This document shows, one piece after another, positions 47,635 through 56,203 of a DNA stretch of 64,000 nucleotides. The notes below the pieces were generated by a model. That model was not told where the DNA came from. It searched no databases and was given only the letters and a program-made list of their open reading frames with translations. Every line of letters begins with the position of its first letter. Position 1 is the first letter of the stretch. Source of the stretch: Brevundimonas naejangsanensis (GTDB lineage Bacteria > Pseudomonadota > Alphaproteobacteria > Caulobacterales > Caulobacteraceae); the NCBI RefSeq assembly GCF_000635915.2, contig NZ_CP015614.1:1347501-1411500 (forward strand). The letters are read 5' to 3'. The position numbers and the translations under genes were made by a program.

Positions 47635-49059
47635 ATGACCAGGACGCCCCCCGCCGCACCCCGCTTCCGGCGCTATTTGGCCGCCGGGGTCGGCGCCCTT
47701 GCGGTGCTGGCCTCGGCCGCTGCGGCCCAGGCCCAGAGCCTGATCCGCGACACCGAGATCGAAGGGATCATCCACGACTGGTCCGAGCCTGTGCTGGACG
47801 CGATGGGCCTTGACCCGAACGAGGTCGAGATCCTGCTGGTCAACGACAACGACCTGAACGCCTTCGCCACGCGCGGGCGGATCATGGGGTTGAACACCGG
47901 CCTGATCCTGCGGACCAAGAGCCCCAATCAGCTTCTGGGCGTGATCGCTCACGAAGCCGGCCACATCAAGAACCGCCACACCCTGCGCGACGGCGCCCAG
48001 AACGCCGGCATGCAGCCGATGATCATGACCATGGCCCTGGGCGCCCTGGCCGCGATCGCGGGCGCGCCGGACGCGGGCGCAGCGCTTTTGGCCTCAAGCC
48101 AGTATTTCGGCACGCTGGGCGCCCTGCGCTACATGCAGAGCCAGGAGGGCGAAGCCGACATCACCGGGGCCCGCGCTCTGGAACGCGCCGGGGAATCCGG
48201 GCGCGGCATGGTCGAGTTCTTCGAGAACTTCCGCTCGCAGGAAATCTTCTCGGATCAGCGCCGCTATCCCTATTTCCGCAGCCACCCCCTGTCGTCACAG
48301 CGGATCGAGGCCCTGCGCCCCGCCGTCGAGGCCGCCTCCCACTACGACAAGCGCGACAGCACGCAGCGCATGGCTGAGCACGCCTTGGTCGTGGCCAAAA
48401 TCCGCGCCTTCATGGACGCGCCCAACGCCACCTTGCGCGACTATCCGTCCAGCGACGCCTCCCTGCCCGCCCGCTACGCCCGCGCCATCGCCTGGTACCG
48501 GGATGGCCAGACGCAGAAGGCGCTGGACGCGGTCGATGTCCTGCTGACCGAACAGCCCGAAAACCCCTACTTCTGGGAGCTCAAGGGCCAGATCCTGTTC
48601 GAGGAAGGCCGACCAGCCGAGGCCATCGGCGCCCATGAACGCTCCGTCGAGCTGAAGCCGGACGCGCCGCTGCTGCGCATCAACCTGGCCCACGCCCTGA
48701 TCGAAACCAACGACACGGCCCGGCTGACCGAGGCGGAAGACCAGTTGAAGCGCGCCCTGGCGCTGGAAGCCGACAACAACCTGGCCTGGCGCCTGCTGTC
48801 TCAGGCCTATTCCAGCCAGGGCAAGGAGGGCGAGGCGCGCCTGGCTTCGGCCGAATACTGGTTCGCCCTGCGTCGCCCGGATCAGGCGGCCCAGTTCGCC
48901 ATGCGCGCGCGCGACATGCTGGACCGCAACTCCATCGAATGGCGCCGCGCCACCGACATCGTCCTGGCCTCGGGCGCGACCGAGAAGGACATCACCGACG
49001 CCGAGCGCCGCAACGAACAGCGCAGCCGCTCGGGCGTCATCCCGCCCGGCGGGGAATGA
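47635..49059 (+). CDS. Secreted M48 metalloprotease with TPR repeats (BepA-like)
   Basis: 474 residues. The signal peptide (AAGVGALAVLASAAAAQAQS) cleaves near residue 34. The M48 domain has HEAGH at 106-110 and the third ligand in EGEADITGARAL. From about 290, TPR repeats follow (ARYARAIAWYRDGQTQKALD, PYFWELKGQILFEEGRPAEA, NLAHALIETNDTARLTEAED). This layout is that of BepA/YfgC, a periplasmic protease-chaperone for outer-membrane protein assembly. It lies 54 bp after rne and 37 bp before the DsbA-like gene, all on the plus strand. The role is inferred from the family. Confidence 0.92.
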   Translation: MTRTPPAAPRFRRYLAAGVGALAVLASAAAAQAQSLIRDTEIEGIIHDWSEPVLDAMGLDPNEVEILLVNDNDLNAFATRGRIMGLNTGLILRTKSPNQLLGVIAHEAGHIKNRHTLRDGAQNAGMQPMIMTMALGALAAIAGAPDAGAALLASSQYFGTLGALRYMQSQEGEADITGARALERAGESGRGMVEFFENFRSQEIFSDQRRYPYFRSHPLSSQRIEALRPAVEAASHYDKRDSTQRMAEHALVVAKIRAFMDAPNATLRDYPSSDASLPARYARAIAWYRDGQTQKALDAVDVLLTEQPENPYFWELKGQILFEEGRPAEAIGAHERSVELKPDAPLLRINLAHALIETNDTARLTEAEDQLKRALALEADNNLAWRLLSQAYSSQGKEGEARLASAEYWFALRRPDQAAQFAMRARDMLDRNSIEWRRATDIVLASGATEKDITDAERRNEQRSRSGVIPPGGE

Positions 49060-49096
49060 TCCCGGCCCGCCCTACCGCCCTGACACCTGAGACGAG

Positions 49097-49900
49097 ATGC
49101 TGATGACCGACGACGCGCGCCCCGAACCGACTCCGACCGCCACGCCGAAGAAGGCGCGGCTGGGCCTGTCGGGCACGACGTTGGGCTGGGCCGCCGCAGG
49201 CATGTCGGCTGTCGCCCTGGCCCTGTCGGCTGCGCCCTATCTGACCGGCGGTTTCGGCGAGCGGGTGCGGGCCTATCTGATCCAGAACCCGCAGGTGCTG
49301 GACGAAGTGCTGGCTGCGCGTGAGGCGGCCGAATCCCAGTCGCGCGTGCAGAGCATCAACGCCGCCGCCGCCGCCAATCCGACCCTGCTGGCCGCCGATC
49401 CGCGCGACCCGGCGTTCGGCCCTGAGAACGCCAAGGTGACGGTGATCGAGTTCTTCGACTTCCGCTGCCCCGGCTGCAAGGCGGTTGCCCCCGAATACCG
49501 CGCCCTGATGGCCGCCCACCCCGAGGTGCGCTTCGTCTTTAAGGATTGGCCGATCCTGGACCGGGGCGAGGATGTGACGTCCCAATACGCCGCGCGCGCC
49601 GCCCTGGCCGCGCATCAACAGGGCAAGTATCTGGCCGTCTATGACGCCCTGATGGCCGAGCGCGCGCTGGACCGCGGCGCCATCGACCGCATCCTGACCG
49701 ACAACGGCGTCGACATGGCCAAGGCGAACGCCGCCATCTCGGCCCCCGAGATGACGCGCCACGTCACCGACATCCACACGGCGGCGGCGGCGCTGGGCCT
49801 GCAGGGCACGCCGACCTTCTTCATCAACGGCGTCGCCAGCCCCGGCATCGACCCCCGCGAAGTCGGCGCCCTGATCGAGGCCGCCAAGAAAAAGGGCTGA
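49097..49900 (+). CDS. DsbA-family thiol:disulfide oxidoreductase, membrane-anchored
   Basis: 267 residues. The short cytoplasmic start is followed by a membrane segment (about 27-50) and a dimerisation-like helix (RVRAYLIQNPQVLDEVL). A thioredoxin fold follows with CPGC at residues 124-127 and the cis-Pro loop GTPTFFING. The N-terminal anchor plus helix resembles the ScsC/BdbD/DsbA-like group used in disulfide formation or isomerisation for envelope proteins. It probably co-operates with the secreted protease upstream. The start may be ATG 49097 or 49103. Confidence 0.9.
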   Translation: MLMTDDARPEPTPTATPKKARLGLSGTTLGWAAAGMSAVALALSAAPYLTGGFGERVRAYLIQNPQVLDEVLAAREAAESQSRVQSINAAAAANPTLLAADPRDPAFGPENAKVTVIEFFDFRCPGCKAVAPEYRALMAAHPEVRFVFKDWPILDRGEDVTSQYAARAALAAHQQGKYLAVYDALMAERALDRGAIDRILTDNGVDMAKANAAISAPEMTRHVTDIHTAAAALGLQGTPTFFINGVASPGIDPREVGALIEAAKKKG

Positions 49901-49907
49901 CGCCTTT

Positions 49908-50031
49908 CCTCGCCATTTCATGGGGAGGAGGACCGCGAAGCGGTGGAGGGGCTCAGCAACGGCTGAACCAAGCGGCCCCCCTTGTCACGACGCTTATCGG
50001 CTCCGCACCACCTCCCCACGTCGTGGGGAGG
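49908..50031. repeat. Head-to-head modular palindromic repeat, family C pair
   Basis: Left unit 49908-49953: hairpin 1 (CCTCgCC-atttcat-GGGGAGG, one mismatch), hairpin 2 ACCGC-gaa-GCGGT, then GGAGGGGC. Right unit 49972-50031, inverted: hairpin 1 CCTCCCC-acgtcgt-GGGGAGG, a degenerate hairpin 2 around GATA, and an altered end motif. It is the same architecture as 31831-31955 and again lies between convergent genes (DsbA-like and thiG). Confidence 0.85.
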
Positions 50032-50034
50032 CGA

Positions 50035-50823
50035 TCAGATCAGCCCCGCCAGCGGCGAGGACGGGTCGGCGTAGAGCCGCTTCTTCATCCGCCCGGCCAG
50101 ATAGGCTTCCCGCCCGGCGATGACCGCGTGCTTCATCGCGCTGGCCATCAGGATGGGATCGCGCGCCTCGGCGATGGCGGTGTTCATCAGCACGCCGTCG
50201 CAGCCCAGCTCCATCGCCACCGCCGCGTCCGACGCCGTGCCGACGCCCGCGTCGACCAGAACCGGCACCTTGGACTGTTCCACGATCAGGCGGATGTTGA
50301 TCGGGTTCTGCACCCCCAGCCCCGAGCCGATCGGCGCGCCCAGCGGCATGATGGCCACCGCGCCTGCGTCTTCCAGCTTGCGCGCATAGACCGGGTCGTC
50401 GGTGCAATAGACCATGACTTCAAACCCCTCGGCGGTTAGCAGCTTCAGCGACCGCAGGGTCTCTTCCATGTCGGGGAACAGGGTCTTGGGGTCCGACAGG
50501 ACCTCCAGCTTGACCAGGGTCCAGCCGCCCGCCTCGCGCGCCAGACGCAGGGTCCGCACGGCGTCCTCGCCGGTGAAGCAGCCCGCCGTGTTCGGCAGAT
50601 AGGTGTATTTCTTCGGGTCGATGAAGTCCGTCAGAACCGGCTGGTTCGGATCGGTCAGGTTGACCCGGCGCACGGCCACGGTGACCATCTCGGCGCCCGA
50701 CGCCTCGGCCGCCGCCGCGTTCTGGGCGTAGTCGCGATACTTGCCGGTGCCCACGATCAGGCGCGAGTTGAAGGTGCGGCCGGCGACGGTCCAGCTGTCG
50801 GTGCGGGGAGCGGTGTCAGTCAT
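50035..50823 (-). CDS. thiG: Thiazole synthase ThiG
   Basis: Forms the thiazole phosphate moiety of thiamine from DXP, ThiS-thiocarboxylate and dehydroglycine. The 262-residue TIM barrel shows [53 protein letters not shown] and KLEVLSD with the Schiff-base lysine. [17 protein letters not shown] and [17 protein letters not shown] bind phosphate. The partner thiS lies upstream on the same strand, separated by 182 bp that holds a family A repeat. No TPP riboswitch is visible before thiS. Confidence 0.97.
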   Translation of the reverse strand: MTDTAPRTDSWTVAGRTFNSRLIVGTGKYRDYAQNAAAAEASGAEMVTVAVRRVNLTDPNQPVLTDFIDPKKYTYLPNTAGCFTGEDAVRTLRLAREAGGWTLVKLEVLSDPKTLFPDMEETLRSLKLLTAEGFEVMVYCTDDPVYARKLEDAGAVAIMPLGAPIGSGLGVQNPINIRLIVEQSKVPVLVDAGVGTASDAAVAMELGCDGVLMNTAIAEARDPILMASAMKHAVIAGREAYLAGRMKKRLYADPSSPLAGLI

Positions 50824-50894
50824 GCCTAGGGAAGTAGCGCCGCCCGCCGCCGGGGGGAAGCGCCGTTGCGGGATTTGATGAGCTGTCCCCCCTC

Positions 50895-50998
50895 CCGCTC
50901 CTCCCGGCGGACGCCGGGATCCAGTAAGAGCCTCACGCGCAACCTTTGAAGGGCGAACCTGTCGCCAAGGACTGGATCCCGGCGTCCGCCGGGAGGAG
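50895..50998. repeat. Paired inverted palindromic repeat, family A, copy 2
   Basis: The left arm 50895-50925 and right arm 50971-50998 are inverted copies of the element at 20837-20972, with CTCCTCCCGGCGGACGCC in place of CTCATCCCGGCGGACGCC. The arms flank 45 bp. It lies between thiS and thiG, where it could split the transcript or stabilise one part of it. Confidence 0.88.
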
Positions 50999-51005
50999 TG
51001 TAGGG

Positions 51006-51203
51006 TCAGCCCCCGCCCACGAACTGCACCAGTTCGATCTTGTCGCCCTCTGCCAGCGCCGTCTCGCCATGCAGCGAGCGCGGCACGATCTCCAGATTGC
51101 GCTCGACCGCCACCTTCTTGGGGTCCAGCGACAGCTCCTGAACCAGACCCAGAATGGTCGTGGCGGCGGTGTCCCGCGCCTCGCCGTTGACTTCGATACG
51201 CAA
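51006..51203 (-). CDS. thiS: Sulfur carrier protein ThiS
   Basis: A 65-residue ubiquitin-like protein ([20 protein letters not shown]). It ends in GGG, so the C-terminal Gly-Gly needed for adenylation and thiocarboxylation is present. It supplies sulfur to ThiG encoded downstream. The start is TTG 51203, chosen because GGAG lies 8 bases upstream and no ATG or GTG gives a complete fold. thiO, thiE and thiF are not adjacent. Confidence 0.92.
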   Translation of the reverse strand: MRIEVNGEARDTAATTILGLVQELSLDPKKVAVERNLEIVPRSLHGETALAEGDKIELVQFVGGG

Positions 51204-51328
51204 ACTGTTCGCTCCAGAGGATGCAGGGTGGGCGTCAGATATGGGGGTTTAGGCGCGAGACATCAAATGCACGGCCTCAGCCGCTTTCGACCCTTCGCAG
51301 ACATCAAGAAACATGGTTCTTTAAGTTG

Positions 51329-51730
51329 ATGGCATCTAGGCTGATCACGGCGGCTGCGCTTGGACTAGCACTTTCTGCGTGCTCGGACTTCAGGATAGAG
51401 GGCCGCTCACGTGAGTTCTCTGGCGTCTGGCTGTACGAGTTCGAAGGGTCTACATTTGTGGAAGGCGCAACCACGGTGCCAACACAACGTCCACCGTATA
51501 AAGCGACGGATTGGCTGGACCACCCGGCGGAACAAGAAATCCGCGTAGGAGAACCGGCCGATGAAAGCCTAAACTGCTATCCAGTCCAGCCATTTTTGGT
51601 CACCTTCGTCGGATACAGGACACGCTACCTGTTCGGGTCGGGTCATCTGGGGCTGTGGCGCTCAGAGATCACTGTACAAAAGCCGATCTCAATTGAATCG
51701 CTCGGTCCCGCTTTTTGCTACACTAGCTGA
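51329..51730 (+). CDS. Lipoprotein of unknown function with atypical composition
   Basis: 133 residues. The signal sequence ends in LALSAC, giving a probable lipid-anchored Cys17. The mature part ([35 protein letters not shown]) looks beta-rich and matches no family I know. The gene is visibly poorer in GC than its neighbours and uses codons rare here (CTA, ATA, AGG, TTT, ACA), suggesting recent acquisition. ATG 51329 is preferred over 51221 because it starts at the signal peptide; no good ribosome binding site precedes it. Confidence 0.65.
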   Translation: MASRLITAAALGLALSACSDFRIEGRSREFSGVWLYEFEGSTFVEGATTVPTQRPPYKATDWLDHPAEQEIRVGEPADESLNCYPVQPFLVTFVGYRTRYLFGSGHLGLWRSEITVQKPISIESLGPAFCYTS

Positions 51731-51887
51731 GTCCGCTTTCTCCCCTTGGCGGACTTCCCCAAGGTCCGCTCCCAGTCTCAATCCTCCCCCTACGTCACCC
51801 TTTTTCCTCGCCCGCTTTGCGCCGCGCGCCACCTGGGCTACAACGCGCGCTCGATTCCGCGCGGCGGCGCGCCTGTTTTGCGAGCGA

Positions 51888-52343
51888 ATGCCCGAAACCC
51901 TCATCCTGTATGTCCTGAACGGGCCGAACCTGAACCTGCTGGGGGTTCGGGAGCCGGACATCTATGGCCGCGAGACGCTGGCCGACGTTCAGGCCATGTG
52001 CGAGGCGGCGGCCGTCGGCGCGCGCGTGGTGTTCCGCCAGTCGAATCATGAAGGCCAGCTGGTCGACTGGATCCAGGAAGCCAGGACCGAGGCCGACGCC
52101 CTGGTCATTAATCCTGCCGCCTTCACCCATACCTCGGTGGCCCTGCTCGACGCGCTGAAGACGCTGAGCATCCCCGTGGTCGAATGCCACCTGTCGAACC
52201 CCGCCGCGCGCGAGGCGTTTCGGCATCACTCCTATGTGTCCCTGGCCGCGACCGGCGTGATCGCCGGCTTTGGCCCCCACAGCTATGAATTGGCCGTCCG
52301 GGCCGCTCTGGACCTGGCGCGTCGCGCCGGGGCCAAGGGCTGA
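51888..52343 (+). CDS. aroQ: Type II 3-dehydroquinate dehydratase
   Basis: Shikimate pathway step 3, dehydroquinate to dehydroshikimate. The 151 residues have the catalytic Tyr/Arg loop in [47 protein letters not shown] and [23 protein letters not shown] 51888 is chosen to give the family N-terminus; the ORF is open upstream. It is directly upstream of accB-accC, a frequent alphaproteobacterial arrangement. With DAHP synthase at 17 kb, two shikimate steps fall in the window. Confidence 0.96.
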   Translation: MPETLILYVLNGPNLNLLGVREPDIYGRETLADVQAMCEAAAVGARVVFRQSNHEGQLVDWIQEARTEADALVINPAAFTHTSVALLDALKTLSIPVVECHLSNPAAREAFRHHSYVSLAATGVIAGFGPHSYELAVRAALDLARRAGAKG

Positions 52344-52383
52344 CCGCCGCGCGCCGTCAGAAGATAAAGTAGAAGAGACCCTC

Positions 52384-52869
52384 ATGTCCGACGACAAGAA
52401 CAAGCACATCGACGCCGAACTGGTCCGCAGCCTGGCCGACATCCTGAACGATACCGATCTGACCGAGATCGAGGTCGAGCGCGGCGATCTGAAGATCAAG
52501 GTCAAGCGCGAAGTCACCGTCGCCGCCGCCCCGATCCAGTACGCCGCCGCCCCGGCTCCGGTCGCGCACGCCGCCCCGGCCGCCGCCCCGGCCTCCATGC
52601 CGTCGGACCCGGCCACGATCGTCGCCCGCGCCGGCGAAGAGGTGAAGTCTCCGATGGTCGGCACCGCCTATCTGCAGCCCGCGCCGGGCTCGGATCCCTT
52701 CATCAAGGCCGGCGACAAGGTCAAGAAGGGCCAGACCCTGCTGATCGTCGAGGCCATGAAGACCATGAACCCGATCCAGGCGCCGCGCGACGGCGTGGTT
52801 GCTGAGATCCTGGTGGGCGACGCCCAGCCGGTCGAGTTCGGCGAAGCCCTGGTCGTGCTGGAAGCCTGA
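52384..52869 (+). CDS. accB: Biotin carboxyl carrier protein of acetyl-CoA carboxylase
   Basis: 161 residues. N-terminal helix with [21 protein letters not shown], a Pro/Ala-rich flexible linker (about 47-75), and a C-terminal biotinyl domain. The biotin lysine is Lys126 in [30 protein letters not shown] is the thumb region. It shuttles carboxybiotin between AccC and AccAD. It is 40 bp downstream of aroQ and 5 bp upstream of accC. Confidence 0.97.
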   Translation: MSDDKNKHIDAELVRSLADILNDTDLTEIEVERGDLKIKVKREVTVAAAPIQYAAAPAPVAHAAPAAAPASMPSDPATIVARAGEEVKSPMVGTAYLQPAPGSDPFIKAGDKVKKGQTLLIVEAMKTMNPIQAPRDGVVAEILVGDAQPVEFGEALVVLEA

Positions 52870-52874
52870 GCCCC

Positions 52875-54227
52875 ATGTTCACCAAGGTCCTGATCGCCAA
52901 CCGGGGCGAGATCGCGCTGCGCATCCACCGCGCATGCAAGGAGATGGGAATCTCCACCGTCGCCGTTCACTCCGAGGCCGACCGCGGCGCCATGTGGGTG
53001 CGCCTGGCCGACGAGAGCGTCTGCATCGGCCCTGCGCCGGCGGCCAAGTCCTATCTGAACATCCCCTCGATCATCGCGGCGGCCGAGATCACCGGCGCCC
53101 AGGCGATCCACCCGGGCTACGGCTTCCTGGCCGAGAACGCCCGCTTCGCCGAGATCATCGAAGCCCACGGCATGACCTTCATCGGCCCCAAGCCGGAGCA
53201 TATCCGCGTCATGGGCGACAAGATCACCGCCAAGCAGGCCGTCAAGGACGCGGGCATTCCCGTCGTCCCCGGCTCTGACGGCGAGGTCGAGACGGTCGAA
53301 CAGGCCATCGAGGCGTCCAAGGCCATCGGCTTCCCCCTGATCGTCAAGGCGGCCGCCGGCGGCGGCGGTCGCGGCATGAAGGTGGCCCAGACGGCCGACG
53401 ATCTGGTCGAAGCCGTGCAGACGGCCCAGGCTGAGGCCTTGGCCGCCTTCGGCAACGGCGCCGTCTATATGGAGCGCTATCTCCAGAAGCCGCGCCACAT
53501 CGAGATTCAGGTCATCGCCGACAGCCACGGCAACGTCGTCCACCTGGGCGAACGCGACTGCTCGCTGCAGCGCCGCCACCAGAAGGTGCTGGAAGAGGCC
53601 CCCTCTCCCGCCCTGTCGGCCGAAGGCCGGGTCAAGATCGGCGAGACGGTCAACAAGGCCATCGCCGCCATCGGCTATCTGGGCGCCGGGACCATCGAGT
53701 TCCTGTGGGAGGACGGCGAGTTCTTCTTCATCGAGATGAACACCCGCCTGCAGGTCGAACACCCGGTCACGGAAATGATCACGGGCGTCGATCTGGTGCG
53801 CGAACAGATCCGCATCGCCGCGGGCCTGCCGCTGTCGTTCAAGCAGGAAGACATCACCTTCGAGGGCCACGCCATCGAGGTGCGGATCAACGCCGAGAAC
53901 GCCGAGACCTTCACCCCTTCCCCGGGCACGATCACCGAGTTCCACGCCCCAGGCGGCCTGGGCGTGCGTCTGGATAGCGCCATCTACGCCGGCTATTCGA
54001 TCCCGCCCTATTACGACAGCCTGATCGGCAAGCTGATCGTCCACGGCCGCGACCGCGAGGAAGCGCTGGCCCGCCTGAAACGCTCGCTGGGCGAGACGGT
54101 CATCAGCGGCGTCGACACCACCATCCCCCTGTTCCAGAAGCTGTTGCAGGAGCCGGACATCCTGTCGGGCGACTACGACATCCACTGGCTGGAGAAGTGG
54201 GCGGCGGCGCAGAAGGCCAAGGCCTAA
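52875..54227 (+). CDS. accC: Biotin carboxylase subunit of acetyl-CoA carboxylase
   Basis: 450 residues with ATP-grasp architecture. It shows [18 protein letters not shown] at the N-terminus, [13 protein letters not shown], the Gly-rich loop [11 protein letters not shown], and [20 protein letters not shown]. The metal-binding [15 protein letters not shown] and [15 protein letters not shown] follow. It carboxylates biotin on AccB using bicarbonate and ATP, committing acetyl-CoA to fatty acid synthesis. accB and accC form an operon, with aat following after 7 bp. Confidence 0.98.
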   Translation: MFTKVLIANRGEIALRIHRACKEMGISTVAVHSEADRGAMWVRLADESVCIGPAPAAKSYLNIPSIIAAAEITGAQAIHPGYGFLAENARFAEIIEAHGMTFIGPKPEHIRVMGDKITAKQAVKDAGIPVVPGSDGEVETVEQAIEASKAIGFPLIVKAAAGGGGRGMKVAQTADDLVEAVQTAQAEALAAFGNGAVYMERYLQKPRHIEIQVIADSHGNVVHLGERDCSLQRRHQKVLEEAPSPALSAEGRVKIGETVNKAIAAIGYLGAGTIEFLWEDGEFFFIEMNTRLQVEHPVTEMITGVDLVREQIRIAAGLPLSFKQEDITFEGHAIEVRINAENAETFTPSPGTITEFHAPGGLGVRLDSAIYAGYSIPPYYDSLIGKLIVHGRDREEALARLKRSLGETVISGVDTTIPLFQKLLQEPDILSGDYDIHWLEKWAAAQKAKA

Positions 54228-54234
54228 CCCCCCC

Positions 54235-54930
54235 TTGGACGAACCCGGCTTCAGCGCGAGCGGCGCCTCTGACGTCTTCGGACCGGAGGCGCTGCTCGCC
54301 TGCTACGCGCGGGGCGTCTTTCCCATGGCCGAGGCGCACGACGATCCGCGCGTCTTTCTGGTCGAGCCGGACCAGCGCGGCCTGATACCGCTGGATCGCT
54401 TTCACATCCCCTCGCGCCTGCGCCGCACCGTGCGGGGCGAGCCGTTCGAGGTGCGGGTGAACACGGCCTTCGCCGCCGTGCTGGACGCCTGCGCCGCCTC
54501 AGCGCCGGGCCGCGAAGACACCTGGATCAACGCCCCGATCCGCCGCCTCTATGTCGAACTGCATCAGCGCGGCTTCGCCCACAGCATCGAATGCTGGCGC
54601 GACGAGGCGCTGGTGGGCGGGCTTTACGGCGTGACGCTGGGCGGCGCCTTCTTCGGCGAGAGCATGTTCAGCCGGGCGACCGATGCATCAAAGGTGGCGC
54701 TGGTCCATCTGGTCGCGCGCCTGAAAAAGGGCGGCTGGCGGCTGCTGGACACCCAGTTCCTGACCGAGCACCTGGGCCAGTTCGGCGCCGTGGAGACGCC
54801 GCAGGAGGCCTATTTGCGTATGCTGCCCTGGGCTCTGCAGGCGGCGCCCGACATGGACGCCTTTACGGCGCCCCTCAGCGGGGCCGAGGCCGTGGCCTAC
54901 GCCTTACAACCCACCACCCAGGCGTCATAG
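54235..54930 (+). CDS. aat: Leucyl/phenylalanyl-tRNA--protein transferase
   Basis: It transfers Leu or Phe from tRNA to proteins with N-terminal Arg or Lys, marking them for ClpAP. The 231 residues show [51 protein letters not shown], and [45 protein letters not shown] is near the end. The start is TTG 54235, the furthest upstream possible start and the only one preserving the conserved N-terminus. Its last 34 bp overlap the convergent DUF2155 gene. Confidence 0.93.
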   Translation: MDEPGFSASGASDVFGPEALLACYARGVFPMAEAHDDPRVFLVEPDQRGLIPLDRFHIPSRLRRTVRGEPFEVRVNTAFAAVLDACAASAPGREDTWINAPIRRLYVELHQRGFAHSIECWRDEALVGGLYGVTLGGAFFGESMFSRATDASKVALVHLVARLKKGGWRLLDTQFLTEHLGQFGAVETPQEAYLRMLPWALQAAPDMDAFTAPLSGAEAVAYALQPTTQAS

Positions 54931-55595
54931 ACCGGGTGCTGCAGGCCGCTGACGCTGGGCGATGATGCGAACATCCAGCCCTTGAACACCTGACGCGCCT
55001 CGGTCGGCGCCGCCAGACCGCGCGGTTGAACGCCGACCTCCAGATAGGCGATGGCGTCCTCGGTCATTTCGTCAGAAGCCGAGACCTCGCAGGCCCGGGC
55101 CTTGAACAGCAGGGTCCTGCCGAACCGCACCGGACGGCCGCCCACCTCGACCTCGAACCGCATCGTCTCGGCCGTGGTCTTGTCCACCGCCTGGATGACG
55201 GCGATGCGGCGACGCTGACGGACTCCCGGCGGCGAGGCCGGTTCCGTGGGCGCAGGCGCGACCTCTTCGACCGGAATTTCGTCCGGCGCCTCTTCCTGAA
55301 CCGCCACTTCCTCGCCCGGCGTGACGATAACGGGCGTCGCGGGCGTCGCGGCGGGCGCGGTCGGCATCACAATGGCCGGGCTATTGGACGACGCCGGTTG
55401 CTGCGCTTGCGTCGCCGGGCCCTGCGGATTCTGCAGCGGCGTGCGGTTGGTGTCGCGCAGCATGTCCCCGACAGGATCAGCCGGAGCGGGCGTCGCGTCC
55501 TGCGGCAGGTCCATCAGGACGCTGGCCACGCCGGCGCCCGATATCGCCAGTCCCGCGACGACCACCCCGGCCAGCAGGACATGGCGAAGGCTCAT
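54897..55595 (-). CDS. DUF2155 periplasmic protein
   Basis: 232 residues. An N-terminal signal/anchor ([20 protein letters not shown]) and a Pro/Ala/Gln-rich linker to about 130 are followed by the conserved DUF2155 domain. The domain has [40 protein letters not shown] and [28 protein letters not shown]. This family is common in alphaproteobacteria and its function is unknown. ATG 55595 overlaps the stop of the NDUFA12 gene. Its 3' end overlaps the convergent aat gene by 34 bp, so both share coding bases. Confidence 0.85.
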   Translation of the reverse strand: MSLRHVLLAGVVVAGLAISGAGVASVLMDLPQDATPAPADPVGDMLRDTNRTPLQNPQGPATQAQQPASSNSPAIVMPTAPAATPATPVIVTPGEEVAVQEEAPDEIPVEEVAPAPTEPASPPGVRQRRRIAVIQAVDKTTAETMRFEVEVGGRPVRFGRTLLFKARACEVSASDEMTEDAIAYLEVGVQPRGLAAPTEARQVFKGWMFASSPSVSGLQHPVYDAWVVGCKA

Positions 55596-56080
55596 TCCGG
55601 GCTCCAGGCCTGATAGTCGCCGGTGGCGGCCGGGCGTTGGCCCAGGGCGGCCAGCGACCCTTGCGGACGACGCGCCATCGGCGTGCCCGTCATGTTCGGA
55701 AGGTGATCCTTTTCCCACGCCTGACGCGGCAGCGGGCGCTCAGTCGGCGTCTCGTCATAGGTGTAGCGCAGCCAGCCCTGCCATTCCGGCGGCACCTTGG
55801 TCGCCTCGGCATAGCCGTCATAGATGACCCAGCGGCGCTTGCGACCGTCATAGCTGACGGTGTCGCGGGATTCGTAGTAGCGGTTGCCGAACTCGTCCGT
55901 GCCGACCTGCTGGCCGCGTTTGCCAATGGTGAACAGGGTGCCGATCGTGGCGCCGTTCCACCAGGTGAAGATCTTGCTCAGCACGTCGTTGAACTCACTC
56001 GAATCCACCGCCCCGGGGAGGTCCGGCGGCGCGGGCCGATCATAGAAACCGCGACGCCTTACGTCCAGCGTCGAGCGCAT
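55592..56080 (-). CDS. NDUFA12-type NADH:ubiquinone oxidoreductase subunit
   Basis: 162 residues if the ATG at 56080 is used, which has GAGGTG 8 bases upstream. The family core starts at [20 protein letters not shown] (a GTG at 55984 would give 130 residues). [32 protein letters not shown] and [18 protein letters not shown] are diagnostic of NDUFA12, the supernumerary complex I subunit found in alphaproteobacteria and mitochondria. The N-terminal 32-residue Arg/Pro-rich extension is unusual. It is coupled to the DUF2155 gene by ATGA. Other nuo genes are not here. Confidence 0.88.
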   Translation of the reverse strand: MRSTLDVRRRGFYDRPAPPDLPGAVDSSEFNDVLSKIFTWWNGATIGTLFTIGKRGQQVGTDEFGNRYYESRDTVSYDGRKRRWVIYDGYAEATKVPPEWQGWLRYTYDETPTERPLPRQAWEKDHLPNMTGTPMARRPQGSLAALGQRPAATGDYQAWSPE

Positions 56081-56203
56081 CGGAAACACCTCAACATCTT
56101 GTGGGCAACACCCACGACAGCCGCAACATCTATTGAACGCCGTCATGATCGCCCGATAGGTTGTCTTCAGGACACGCTCCACCTCCAGCGTGGGAGACGC
56201 CTG

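Noticed and set aside
44869..47979. 1036-codon open frame antisense to rne
   Set aside because: It lies wholly opposite rne and the start of the protease gene, is low-complexity (Gly/Val/Asp/His-rich) and has no domain. Long antisense frames are expected in GC-rich coding DNA.
51204..51328. Possible TPP riboswitch upstream of thiS
   Set aside because: The minus strand was scanned for the THI-box elements (CUGAGA and the CCUGAUC region) and they are not there; only a loose CTGAGG is present.
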